This document shows positions 27,731 through 35,821 of a stretch of 64,000 nt of DNA, piece by piece. This stretch comes from an uncultured Tateyamaria sp. GTDB lineage: Bacteria > Pseudomonadota > Alphaproteobacteria > Rhodobacterales > Rhodobacteraceae. The translations under genes were made by a program, and so were the position numbers. Position 1 is the first letter of the stretch. Every line of letters begins with the position of its first letter. The notes below the pieces were generated by a model, which made no database searches, was not told where the DNA came from, and saw only the letters and a program-made list of their open reading frames with translations. Location: contig NZ_CANNDN010000003.1 in assembly GCF_947503465.1 (NCBI RefSeq), positions 62,001 through 126,000 on the forward strand, written 5' to 3'.

Positions 27731-28378
27731 CTATTTCGATTTCCACGTGGCAAGCCAGCGCCGGATGCGCCCACGTCGTTCTGACACGGCGTCACCCGCA
27801 GCTTCCCAGCTGTCCTGCATCTCTTCCAGCCTGGGGTCGATGCGGGCCCGGCGGAACCTGCGCCAGCGCACCCAGATCGCGTAGACAATGGCCGCCAGTG
27901 TCCCAAGGATCAGGATGTTGACCCACGGGATGCCCTTGGATGCATCCGGCCCCTCGACCTGGCGGATGGAAATTGCGTTGGGGAAAATCGTCAGGAATTC
28001 GTTCCGCCAGCCGTAATGCGTGATCACGTACCATTCCGGCGCGGCGCGGGTCGACACGGAATCCGCCGCCTCGGTATACAGGTTCGACGTGTCGAACTTG
28101 AAATAGGGCGGCCAGCTCCAGCCTGTGTCCTCGTTCCGGTAAACCATGGGTTTGCCGTTCGCGCGCACGGTCTGGATAAACTGCACATCCCGGTTGATCA
28201 GCCCATCGGACTGGGTGTCGGGCCGCGACCAGAACATGCGTGTCCAGTCCCCCAGCTCCTGCCGTTCTTCGTAAGTGTTCACGATCCGCACGATGTCGCG
28301 CTGCGGCAGCGTATAGTGCAGGGCCGCGCCGACCGCGACCCAGAAAGTGATCAGGATGATCCAACCGATGTAACGCAT
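27731..28378 (-). CDS. DUF1523-like membrane-anchored protein
   Basis: The 215-residue protein starts at ATG 28378 with AAAGGGG upstream. There is a helix at residues about 3-22 and another at about 145-165 (WVNILILGTLAAIVYAIWV). Between them lies an extracytoplasmic domain of about 120 residues rich in W/Y/N, and a basic cytosolic tail of about 50 residues follows. I recognise it as DUF1523, a family of unknown function in alphaproteobacteria. It is the last gene of the ten-gene minus-strand cluster that includes the AAA ATPase. Confidence 0.75.
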   Translation of the reverse strand: MRYIGWIILITFWVAVGAALHYTLPQRDIVRIVNTYEERQELGDWTRMFWSRPDTQSDGLINRDVQFIQTVRANGKPMVYRNEDTGWSWPPYFKFDTSNLYTEAADSVSTRAAPEWYVITHYGWRNEFLTIFPNAISIRQVEGPDASKGIPWVNILILGTLAAIVYAIWVRWRRFRRARIDPRLEEMQDSWEAAGDAVSERRGRIRRWLATWKSK

Positions 28379-28389
28379 GACGGCCCCTT

Positions 28390-28653
28390 TCAGGCGAAAT
28401 TCACAAGATAGATGATCAGGCACACAAGGGCCATGGGCACGATATAGACCCCAAGGATCAGCTTGCGCCGCAGCGACCCGTCATAATCGGCAAGCCCGTG
28501 CTTGACATAGGCCTCGCGCGGGCCGGGTTTGTCGCCCGCATCCCATTCGGCTTCCAACCGGTCGCGCGCCCGCGCGCGCGAATAGAACGACAGCGAGATG
28601 TAGATCACCGTCAACACCACGAAGGCGATCAGAAACAGTCTGGCAACCGCCAT
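28390..28653 (-). CDS. Small two-helix membrane protein, unknown
   Basis: The 87-residue protein has an excellent ribosome site (AAGGAGG). Helix 1 spans about 3-23 and helix 2 about 65-85. A 40-residue polar, charged loop with RARARDRLEAEWDAG and YVKHGLADYDGSLRRKLI lies between. I do not recognise a family. It lies 11 bases before the DUF1523 gene and four bases after the DUF6638-like gene, so it is clearly part of the same transcript. Confidence 0.78.
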   Translation of the reverse strand: MAVARLFLIAFVVLTVIYISLSFYSRARARDRLEAEWDAGDKPGPREAYVKHGLADYDGSLRRKLILGVYIVPMALVCLIIYLVNFA

Positions 28654-28657
28654 ATCC

Positions 28658-29989
28658 CTACCTCCTTACCGCGCCCCAGGGACCCACGCGCGCAATCAGG
28701 TCACGGGGTTTGGGATCAGGGTCCATTGGGGCGTCATGCCCGAACAGCGCTTGCCGCGCGCCCACCTTGTCGGCCTTGTACTCGGCTTCGAGATACTGCG
28801 CGACATATTCCTTTTTCGCTTCGGGCCAGGTGGCGTAGGCGGCGTAGAACGCCTGTTTGTGACAGATAAAAAGCTGGCGCGCGTCACGCGGGCACAGCTG
28901 GGCCAGCAGCATGTTGACAAGGTCGGCATCGGGCGTGTCGGCCGCACGCAACGTGTAAAAATAGGCGGGATGTTCGGAACTGATCCGGGGCCACTTGCCC
29001 CCGTGCTCGGCCCAGTTGACCAGTTCGGCCAACGTGTGGAATTCGCCCGGCAGCAGGTGCGCATGGTGCCGGGCCAGCATCCGCATGTCGCGCCGGGTTG
29101 TGCCGACCAGATCCACGCCCGCCTCGGTCACCGCGGAAACCAGGATAAAGTCCATCTTCTGCCGCAGGATCGCCGCCCCGTCGATGCCGCGCGCCTTGAC
29201 CACCGGTTCGACGAGGTCGTTGTACTCCAGAAACTTGGCGATGCGGTTTCGTTCACCCAGATCAAATATGTACTTGGTCGGAAGGTCGTCGGGTTTGTCC
29301 GTCGCGGCAATGGTCGCCGGATGGTCAAGCGTCTGGAAAATATAAAGCCCCCCGAAATGGGCGGTCCAAAAGTTACCCTTGTCTACGCGCAATGGTTTCA
29401 GGGTCACGGGGTTGCGCGTCACGTCCCCGGTTTGCCCCGCAAGCTGGATCATCTCTGCGATCAGGACGTCATCGAACCAGGCGTCATCACCCCTCAGGAA
29501 CGTATCCACCTTCTCGGCCAGCTTGGCGGCATTGCGCACGGTACCGCGGGTGGTATCCGCCTCAACCGTGATGGCGCGCAGATCAAACAGCCGCGCGGGA
29601 TGGCTGATGTCGTAGACACTGTTGACCAGTTCGCCCGCAACGGCATCCCGCGCGGTCAGCGCAAAAAGGGCCGCTTCGTTTTCGGCGATGAACCGTTTCA
29701 GAATACCGTGCGAGGTCGAGAATTTCGCATCCAGCAGCGGGCATCTGCGCTGTTCTGTCGACAGCAGGATGAACTGCCGGTTGACCCCGTTGTGGTTCAG
29801 GTAAAGCGGATCGCCCAGCTCGTTGCCCACCTCGGGCGAGTAGCCGGAGATGTCGATGTAGAAATCGGTAAGCGCCGTGCGCTTGCCCGTCAGGTGTTCG
29901 AGCGCACGGTTATAGCGTTCGACCAGCGCGGGCGAGGCCACGTGGAAAAGGTTGCCGAACATCAGGCCGCGTTGGATCAGGCGGATCAT
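28658..29989 (-). CDS. DUF6638-like conserved protein, unknown function
   Basis: The 443-residue protein begins at ATG 29989 (AGGGA upstream; the start overlaps the stop of the preceding gene as ATGA). Recognisable blocks include RGLMFGNLFHVASPALVERY, FYIDISGYSPEVGNELG, NRQFILLSTEQ and KMDFILVSAV. There are no membrane segments and no nucleotide-binding loop that I can see. I believe this is the Rhodobacterales family called DUF6638, from memory and not checked. It sits between small membrane proteins in the AAA ATPase cluster, which points to a soluble partner of that machine. Confidence 0.7.
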   Translation of the reverse strand: MIRLIQRGLMFGNLFHVASPALVERYNRALEHLTGKRTALTDFYIDISGYSPEVGNELGDPLYLNHNGVNRQFILLSTEQRRCPLLDAKFSTSHGILKRFIAENEAALFALTARDAVAGELVNSVYDISHPARLFDLRAITVEADTTRGTVRNAAKLAEKVDTFLRGDDAWFDDVLIAEMIQLAGQTGDVTRNPVTLKPLRVDKGNFWTAHFGGLYIFQTLDHPATIAATDKPDDLPTKYIFDLGERNRIAKFLEYNDLVEPVVKARGIDGAAILRQKMDFILVSAVTEAGVDLVGTTRRDMRMLARHHAHLLPGEFHTLAELVNWAEHGGKWPRISSEHPAYFYTLRAADTPDADLVNMLLAQLCPRDARQLFICHKQAFYAAYATWPEAKKEYVAQYLEAEYKADKVGARQALFGHDAPMDPDPKPRDLIARVGPWGAVRR

Positions 29990-30282
29990 GGCCGGTCCCT
30001 TCTGAGTTGGGCCAGCCGCACGACCAGAACGCCAACGCTGGGCATCGACAGCGACAAAAGCGCATTGGCAAACCCGGCCTCGCCACTGGGGCCCAGGATA
30101 GGCAGCGGCAGGCCCATCGCCTGAATGGCGAAGACAAGGACAGCCGCAATGCCGATGATCGCACTGGTGCACACCATCCCGAACAAGAAGTCCGGCAACG
30201 GCAATGACCGCCTGATATGGGGCGGAAGTATCCAGGCCGCAGCCACGACAAGGCCCATCGCGATGATACCCGTGACGATCAA
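29986..30282 (-). CDS. Small three-helix membrane protein, unknown
   Basis: The 98-residue protein has about three hydrophobic helices (residues 1-20, 33-55, 72-90) separated by PPHIRRSLPLP and GLPLPILGPSGEAG. It ends in a basic tail RLAQLRRDRP. The only workable start is TTG 30282, overlapping the preceding stop as TTGA, so translation is probably coupled. No family recognised. Part of the AAA ATPase cluster. Confidence 0.72.
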   Translation of the reverse strand: MIVTGIIAMGLVVAAAWILPPHIRRSLPLPDFLFGMVCTSAIIGIAAVLVFAIQAMGLPLPILGPSGEAGFANALLSLSMPSVGVLVVRLAQLRRDRP

Positions 30283-30572
30283 GGCACGGCCCTGCCGAGG
30301 CGGAAGATCAACGGCACGGCAAGCGCCAGAAGCGGAAGGGCAAAGGCGCGGAACGTGATCTGGACGTTATAGCCGATATAGGCGGGCCACGAGTTGTTGA
30401 AGAGCAGCATGGTTTCAGAGAGCGGCGTGCCTTCGAAGCCCATCAGGGTGTGGATGGTTGCTTGGGTAAGGAACAGGAGGGCGGCGGCGGCGAGGAAGCC
30501 GAAGACACCCCAGCGGAGGGGGAGAAGGGTGCCTAGGATGAGGGCGGCGGCGGTTGTGATCCAGAGTATCAA
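30279..30572 (-). CDS. Small three-helix membrane protein, unknown
   Basis: The 97-residue protein is almost entirely hydrophobic: helices at about 3-17, 22-44 and 72-92, with a short polar stretch FEGTPLSETMLLFNNSW between helices 2 and 3. The start is TTG 30572, supported by GGAGG seven bases upstream. No family recognised. It overlaps the next gene by four bases. It is the second consecutive gene in this cluster with a TTG start. Confidence 0.72.
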   Translation of the reverse strand: MILWITTAAALILGTLLPLRWGVFGFLAAAALLFLTQATIHTLMGFEGTPLSETMLLFNNSWPAYIGYNVQITFRAFALPLLALAVPLIFRLGRAVP

Positions 30573-30801
30573 ACGCCGTCCTCCAAAACAGGTGCATTAT
30601 TCGACCTATAGGTGCCCGGCACCACCGGGCCGCGCCAGTCCATTACCCGGAAGCGCATCAAAGATGCGCGTGAGGGCGCCCCCCAGGGAGAGCGCGTTGG
30701 TGTTACGCACCGAACAGGTGAACTGTGTAACTCACCCGCCTCACCCTGAACTGCTGTGACGTGAGCCCACCCGCGATTAGGCGCTGCCCAGCTGACGATA
30801 C
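30573..30801 (-). other. Intergenic region inside the AAA ATPase cluster
   Basis: These 229 bases separate the 103-residue and 97-residue membrane protein genes on the same strand. I see no convincing gene. There is a short inverted segment around GGGCGCCCCCCAGGGAG and a CCCGGCACCACCGGG palindrome (about 30615-30629). It is the longest gap in the ten-gene cluster and could hold an internal promoter for the distal five genes. Confidence 0.5.
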
Positions 30802-31113
30802 TCATACGTGCGCCCTCATGGTGTTTTTCGCTCTGTCTGCAAAACCAAGCTGGAAAATCCGGACGGCCAGAAACGGCACCCAGAACGGTGCGGCCCCAAG
30901 CCACAAGAACCCAAGATCCATCGGCAACAGCCGTAGCGGACCCAACGGAAAGAATGCGAGTTGTACTGGCAGCAAAGCGGCAGCGGTAGCCAAGGCACCG
31001 ACCCCGAAACGCAACGCTGCGTTGCGCATAAGAGACTTCCCAGGCTTCACGAGTGTCGGCGCCCAGAACGGAACAATCAGGATCGCCAAGAAGGTTGCAA
31101 GACTGGACATCAT
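30802..31113 (-). CDS. Small three-helix membrane protein, unknown
   Basis: The 103-residue protein starts at ATG 31113, overlapping the AAA ATPase stop (TGATG). Three hydrophobic segments are visible: LATFLAILIVPFWAPTL, GVGALATAAALLPVQLAFF and LGAAPFWVPFLAVRIFQL. The loops are short and the tail is basic. No family recognised. Coupling to the ATPase gene suggests the two products act together at the membrane. Confidence 0.75.
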   Translation of the reverse strand: MMSSLATFLAILIVPFWAPTLVKPGKSLMRNAALRFGVGALATAAALLPVQLAFFPLGPLRLLPMDLGFLWLGAAPFWVPFLAVRIFQLGFADRAKNTMRAHV

Positions 31114-33047
31114 CACCCCTTCCCTCCCAAATACCGCTTCTTCGCCTCTTCTTGTCGCGCAAAGTCGCGCACCATCGCCTCGATCGCCACTTCATCCGAT
31201 TTGTCCGCATACCGGAACTCGCTGTCGGCATAGCGGTTGATCTCCTGCACCACCATGTCCACGGTGATCGGCACGCGCAGTTCCTCGATCATCGCCTTCT
31301 TCTCGTCATAGCTCTTGAACAGGAACAGTTCCGGGTTCTCCATCCATTCGTCGGGCAATTCGAAATCCATCGCCCGCACTTTCACCGCATCCGTGATGTT
31401 CTTGATCGCGCGGCCGGTGAACCGCTCATCCGCCTGCTGGATGCCTTTCAGATAGGTGCCCAGCTTGGCGATGGTATCCAACGCGCCAACTTCCGAATGC
31501 ACCCGGTCGAACACCTCCATCAACCCCGGTTCATGGGGCCGGGAATGCGCATCAAAGCTGGCGGCGACAGCCTTCTTGATCTCCTGGGCCGAGAACAATT
31601 CATGCGCGCCCATGGGGATGTCGTGGTTCTTGCCCATCAGCAGGGCCAGGATGTCGATGTAATCCTCCCGCGTCTGCGGGCCGTCCACCAGAAACCGTGC
31701 ACCTGCCCGCTGGCGCAACGCGTCATCCACATTCTCGGGGTAGTTCGAGAACATGCCAAACGTGCAATTGCCGCGCACAACCGTGTTGGCCCCGGCAAAG
31801 CTTTCCATCAGCACCGCCGTGATCTCCAACTGCCCCGCCGAAGACTGCCGATCCCCCCGCTTGCCCGCAAGCTGGTCAATGTCATCGATGGTGCCGAACC
31901 CGATCACGTTCGGGTCGATCACGTTGTTGATGAACGCCTTGGCGTTCTGGCCCGACTTGCCCTGATAGCTGTCGATGTTGTCGGTGCTCAGGTTCTGGTA
32001 GCGAAAGGCATAACCCGCAACGCTGCAATACTCGTTGATCAGACCCGCCATCATCTGGATCAGCGTCGTCTTGCCCGTCCCCGGCGCCCCGTCCCCCATG
32101 AAGGTAAAGATGAAGCCGCCCAGTTCGGCAAAGGGATTCAGCCGCCTATCGAAATCATAGGCCATCAGCATCTTGGCCAGCTTCATCGCCTGGTACTTGG
32201 CGATGTGGTTGCCCACGACCTCATGCGGTTTCTTGAAGGTCATGGTCAGGGTTTGCGTCTTGGCGCGGGACGCAGGCGTAAACCCCTGAACGGTGAAATC
32301 ATCCGCCTCCACATGCCAACTGGCGCTTTGGAACGGGGCAAGGCGCGGGGCAGACCCGGCGCGCAAGGCCACCTTCTCCATGAGCGCCTCGGCAAAGGCG
32401 GTGATGGTGGCCACCAGATGCGCATCGTCCGGGGCGTGTGTGGCGATGTCCAGATCCAACTCCCACAATGCGCCGTGCAGGGCGGTCTGGCCGTTATCCG
32501 TCAACACTTCTTCGACCTCACCCACCTCGACCGTCACCTCGGTCTGGTGCGCCGACAAAAGATAGGCCACCGCATTGCCAAAGACATAAAGGGTGATCAG
32601 CGCCTCAGCAGCGAGCAGTTCGGCAAATTCGGTCTTGCGCGCGGTGGGCAGCGCCCCTTCAAGGTTCGCGCGCTTCAGATCACCAAGGCCCGAGACAGAG
32701 GCGTAATTTTCCGCCACGGCCAGCGCGATTGAGATCGCGCGGCGCAATGCATTCAGAACGGTGGCTTGCACCGGTGACATCAGCGCGTCATCATCGTCGG
32801 CCCCTTCAATGGTCGCCATCACCTGCACGGCCCCGGTGGGCACGGTGCGCCGGGTGACAAGCCCGGGCGTGGTGGTGCGAAACCGGCGGCGCGTCCCGAT
32901 ACCCGAGGACCGCTCCTGCTGCGGCGCATCCTTCCCCTTCCCGATCCGCGGGGCGTGGTCAAAGCCTTGCAACATGGCAAGCGCCATGGGGTAATGCGCC
33001 GTAATCTCGGCCTCGCGCAGTTCCATTTGGTCCGACGTCTGGCTCAT
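31113..33047 (-). CDS. AAA-family ATPase of a membrane-associated gene cluster
   Basis: The 644-residue protein has a long N-terminal region (1-300) without a recognised domain, including a low-complexity IGTRRRFRTTTPGLVTRR stretch. A classical AAA module follows. Walker A is GDGAPGTGKT (318-327), a pore-loop-like SYQGKS lies at 360-365, and Walker B with Vps4/katanin-like wording is GTIDDIDQLAGKR (385-397). The sensor-1 region SNYP is at 434-437 and arginine-finger-like RQRAGAR at 445-451. A helical tail runs from 480 to 644. There are no membrane helices. Its neighbours are a coiled-coil protein and several tiny membrane proteins. The module resembles disassembly or remodelling ATPases; the substrate is unknown. 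Confidence 0.88.
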   Translation of the reverse strand: MSQTSDQMELREAEITAHYPMALAMLQGFDHAPRIGKGKDAPQQERSSGIGTRRRFRTTTPGLVTRRTVPTGAVQVMATIEGADDDDALMSPVQATVLNALRRAISIALAVAENYASVSGLGDLKRANLEGALPTARKTEFAELLAAEALITLYVFGNAVAYLLSAHQTEVTVEVGEVEEVLTDNGQTALHGALWELDLDIATHAPDDAHLVATITAFAEALMEKVALRAGSAPRLAPFQSASWHVEADDFTVQGFTPASRAKTQTLTMTFKKPHEVVGNHIAKYQAMKLAKMLMAYDFDRRLNPFAELGGFIFTFMGDGAPGTGKTTLIQMMAGLINEYCSVAGYAFRYQNLSTDNIDSYQGKSGQNAKAFINNVIDPNVIGFGTIDDIDQLAGKRGDRQSSAGQLEITAVLMESFAGANTVVRGNCTFGMFSNYPENVDDALRQRAGARFLVDGPQTREDYIDILALLMGKNHDIPMGAHELFSAQEIKKAVAASFDAHSRPHEPGLMEVFDRVHSEVGALDTIAKLGTYLKGIQQADERFTGRAIKNITDAVKVRAMDFELPDEWMENPELFLFKSYDEKKAMIEELRVPITVDMVVQEINRYADSEFRYADKSDEVAIEAMVRDFARQEEAKKRYLGGKG

Positions 33048-33061
33048 ATCACTGACCTGCT

Positions 33062-33099
33062 CTCTTCACTTTGCAAAATAAACTCCCCCCGGAGGGCCG
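33062..33099 (-). repeat. 37-base leader element, copy A (before AAA ATPase)
   Basis: Reading on the minus strand, CGGCCCTCCGGGGGGAGTTT is followed by ATTTTGCAAAGTGAAG and ends 14 bases before the ATPase ATG. Nearly the same sequence occurs in the same orientation before the Hsp70-like gene (46151-46188). A shorter version is found at the glcE start (53119-53145). Confidence 0.75.
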
Positions 33100-33122
33100 A
33101 TCTGCCATCATGTCACCCCCCC

Positions 33123-34238
33123 TCAGTACCGCAACACACGGCCAGCCGGGCTGACCACGTATTTGCGCACCGATCCAAAGCCGGGTGGGTTCATCTCTTC
33201 CAGCGCCTGAAACGCGCGTTGCGGCAACACGATGCTGCGCTCCATCCGCGTGGCCCCAAGGTCCGCACCACGGCCCGAGAACGGATCAAGCGCGAACACC
33301 TCGCGTTCGACGGACGAAAACCAGCCAGACCGTTCCTCGATCACGCGTTCAGAGCGTAGATCCTCTTCGGTCCAGACCAGCGCCCAATCCTGCCCCTCCG
33401 GCGCGCGGGCGGTTTTCAGCACATCCAGAATGGGCCCGGATTGCGCGGTGAACGCCGACGAATACATCGGTCCCGCATAAAACCGGCGCAGCCGTTTGGG
33501 GTGCAGATCGTCAAAATCCTCGTCAAACCCCTTGGCGATGGTCACCAGCTTCAGCTTGCCCAGCGATTGCGCCATCAGATGTGCTTGCGCTTCGGGCCAG
33601 CGGCGCGGGTCCTTGGGCAGCGCGGTGCGGCCGGTATCCTCAACCTCCATCATGTAGATGACGGGCAGGTTCAGTTCGGTATCATAGACGGCCCAGTGGA
33701 TGCGAAAGCTGCGGCGGTCGTCGCTCAGGTTCCCGGTCCAGACGATCTGCGGATCGTTGCGGGGCCAGAACAGTTGGCCACGCATCAGGTCCTCGTAATA
33801 AAGCCGCTGGGACAGGGCGAATTGCAGCTTTGTGGGCACCTGCCGGTCGCCGATAATCACCTCGACCATCTGCTTTTTCAGCGCGTCGGCGGGTTCGATC
33901 CGGTCCAGATGCCGGTCGGCCTGCAGCGCGTCCGACGCCATGGTGAGAAGTTCCTCAGCCGCCGGAAACCCGCTGTAGCGCTTGTCGATGGCAAGCGAGC
34001 CAAAGAACCGGCCCGTGTCACGGCCCACAAGCAGATACTTCTGGCCCAAGGCGCGGAAGGTAAAGGTCAGCTCGGCAATGTAGCGGGTGAGGATCTTGAC
34101 CTCGTCGCGGTTCAAATCGCCCTCGGCCTCCATCACGCCCGCGACACGGGCCAGGTGCCCGGTGATCGTCTCGAACTTCTTGAAGTAACGGCGCGAGGCG
34201 AAAAGGTCAGTGAGGCCGGAGGTTTCGGGTTTGGTCAT
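33123..34238 (-). CDS. Conserved protein of unknown function in AAA ATPase cluster
   Basis: The 371-residue protein starts at ATG 34238; a TTG two codons upstream is possible. It appears soluble with no signal or membrane helix. An N-terminal helical part (ASRRYFKKFETITGHLARVAGVMEAEGDLNRDEVKIL) leads to a mixed alpha/beta part (FWPRNDPQIVWTGNLSDDRRSFRIHWAVYDTELNLPVIYMMEVED). I do not recognise any motif for nucleotide binding or catalysis. It lies between the ATPase and the coiled-coil gene, so it may be an adaptor between them. Confidence 0.75.
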   Translation of the reverse strand: MTKPETSGLTDLFASRRYFKKFETITGHLARVAGVMEAEGDLNRDEVKILTRYIAELTFTFRALGQKYLLVGRDTGRFFGSLAIDKRYSGFPAAEELLTMASDALQADRHLDRIEPADALKKQMVEVIIGDRQVPTKLQFALSQRLYYEDLMRGQLFWPRNDPQIVWTGNLSDDRRSFRIHWAVYDTELNLPVIYMMEVEDTGRTALPKDPRRWPEAQAHLMAQSLGKLKLVTIAKGFDEDFDDLHPKRLRRFYAGPMYSSAFTAQSGPILDVLKTARAPEGQDWALVWTEEDLRSERVIEERSGWFSSVEREVFALDPFSGRGADLGATRMERSIVLPQRAFQALEEMNPPGFGSVRKYVVSPAGRVLRY

Positions 34239-34296
34239 GCTCAAACCGATTGCGCCCCAAAGACAGAGGGCATCCCCCGACCGCGGGTGGGGGTGT

Positions 34297-34346
34297 AGCC
34301 CCCGCCCGAGGGGGCGGTCGGGGGCTGCCCGGCGGTGCCGCCGGGC
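34297..34346. repeat. Two adjacent strong GC hairpins inside the cluster
   Basis: AGCCCCCG (34297-34304) pairs with CGGGGGCT (34319-34326). Immediately next to it GCCCGGCGG-TG-CCGCCGGGC forms a perfect nine-base stem (34327-34346). They lie between the 112-residue membrane protein gene and the 371-residue gene and may reduce read-through or protect mRNA ends. No T-run follows on either strand. Confidence 0.7.
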
Positions 34347-34368
34347 TCACGAGTTTCTTCAGTTTTAG

Positions 34369-34707
34369 TCATTGCCGCCGTTCATCCCAATCGAGATCAA
34401 ACTCCAACCAGCTTTCCAGCTTCGCATGTTTGAGCGCCAGTTCAGGAAAACGTCGCAGAAGCATTCCCACAAGAGCGGAGTAGTACTTAGGGTGCACCCA
34501 ATACCAACCAGAGAGACACGCGAGAGAAAGGCTGGTAGCGGCCAATAAAGGCATGTGTCCATTCAGAAAGAAAACAAAGGCCAACTGAAAACCAAGCGAA
34601 GCAATCAATGCCCACTTTCGCGTCCTCACCCAGCGAGGACGGAATCCAGGTGAAAGTTCGTTCACGCTTTCAATGCGGAGTGGTGGTGGCCGTCGCGACT
34701 GCAGCAC
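34369..34707 (-). CDS. Small membrane protein with lower GC content
   Basis: The 112-residue product has two adjacent hydrophobic helices (KWALIASLGFQLAFVFFLNG and LLAATSLSLACLSGWYWV) followed by a soluble tail ending in LESWLEFDLDWDERRQ. The start is GTG 34707, six bases after the coiled-coil gene's stop. A later in-frame GTG is possible. Its base composition is clearly more AT-rich than the neighbouring genes, suggesting later arrival or weak constraint. No family recognised. Confidence 0.65.
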   Translation of the reverse strand: MLQSRRPPPLRIESVNELSPGFRPRWVRTRKWALIASLGFQLAFVFFLNGHMPLLAATSLSLACLSGWYWVHPKYYSALVGMLLRRFPELALKHAKLESWLEFDLDWDERRQ

Positions 34708-34712
34708 TCAGT

Positions 34713-35789
34713 TCACCCACCATACGCATTGCTGTCATGCTTCTCGACGATCTGCGCGAACCGCCGGGCGAACCGTTCATCCGCCTTCGCCTTCTGCTCC
34801 AGCACGTCGCGGGCAAAAACCATCTGGTCCTCGTGGGCTTCCAGCATGTCGGCCATGCGCGCGTTGGTCGCCGCACCGATCCCGGCCATGGCCGTTTGCG
34901 CCTCCTGGTCCGTCTTGACCCCGATCTCGTTGATGCGGTGGGCGACGTCCTGCTGCTGCGCCGTCTTCAACGACTTGGTCAGCGCGTCATAGAGCACCAC
35001 GCGCTGCTTGGTGTCTGTTTGCAGCTTGTTGATCAGCACCATCTGGGTCGCGGCCTGGTTTTGCAGGCTGTCCACCCAGGTCTTGCCCTTCTCGATATAG
35101 CGCTCAAGCGTCTGCGATTTTGCAAGCTTGACCTGCTCTTCCTGCACCATCTCGTTGTATTTCGAGTTCATGTCGGCCAGTTCCGTCTCAAGCGCCGTGC
35201 GCTTGGCGGCGTCTGTCTCGGACGCGATCTTGTTTTCCAATGTGATGATCTGCGGGTCCATCGCCTGGATGTCGGCTTGCAGGGCCGACAATTCCTGTAC
35301 CGTGAATTCACGCTCATCCAGCGTTTCGGTCAGGTTGGCCTCGACCTTGGTTTTCTGGTCTTCCAGCATGGTCAACTGGCCTTGCAGCAACTGCACGATC
35401 ACGTCGGATTTCGAAATCAGATCCTGCAACTTGTCGTCAATGGATGCCGACCGCACCCGTTCCTGACGCATGGATTCCGACTTGGCCTTGGCAAAAATGC
35501 CGACAAAGCTTTCCCAACCCGTCTTGGACCGCATCTCGTCAAAGTCCTTCGAGAACGCGGCCGTCACGTCATCAAGCCCCATGATCAGTTCCGCGATATT
35601 GGCGTTCATCACGTCTGTATGCGCATGCACGTCCTCAAGTGTCGCGTTTTCGATGTCCATCGAAATGTCATCACCCGATTTCATCTTGGCCCGCGCAGCC
35701 TCGATCCGGCTGGTCAGTTCCGAGATCTTGCTTTGTGCCTCGGCCACCTGGGATTGAGATTCTGCCACTTGGCTTGCAAAATCGGCCAT
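34713..35789 (-). CDS. Long coiled-coil protein, first gene of the AAA ATPase cluster
   Basis: The 358-residue protein is almost entirely predicted helix with heptad-like Ala/Leu/Glu/Lys patterning: residues 1-40, 110-240 (LQGQLTMLEDQKTKVEANL, IVLENKI-type) and 260-350. It has no membrane segment and no signal peptide. The order of helices and segments such as LQNQAATQMVLINKLQTDTKQRVVLYDAL faintly recall TelA (toxic anion resistance) proteins, but I cannot confirm this. AAGGGG precedes the ATG. A palindromic operator-like site lies upstream, making this the probable first gene of the transcript. Confidence 0.8.
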   Translation of the reverse strand: MADFASQVAESQSQVAEAQSKISELTSRIEAARAKMKSGDDISMDIENATLEDVHAHTDVMNANIAELIMGLDDVTAAFSKDFDEMRSKTGWESFVGIFAKAKSESMRQERVRSASIDDKLQDLISKSDVIVQLLQGQLTMLEDQKTKVEANLTETLDEREFTVQELSALQADIQAMDPQIITLENKIASETDAAKRTALETELADMNSKYNEMVQEEQVKLAKSQTLERYIEKGKTWVDSLQNQAATQMVLINKLQTDTKQRVVLYDALTKSLKTAQQQDVAHRINEIGVKTDQEAQTAMAGIGAATNARMADMLEAHEDQMVFARDVLEQKAKADERFARRFAQIVEKHDSNAYGG

Positions 35790-35821
35790 GAAATTCCCCT
35801 TCTATTCAATGCGTTGATGCC

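Noticed and set aside
30569-31231. 220-residue frame overlapping the AAA ATPase end and a small membrane gene
   Set aside because: Composition is typical of a shadow frame (many R, W, S) and it covers two better-supported genes.
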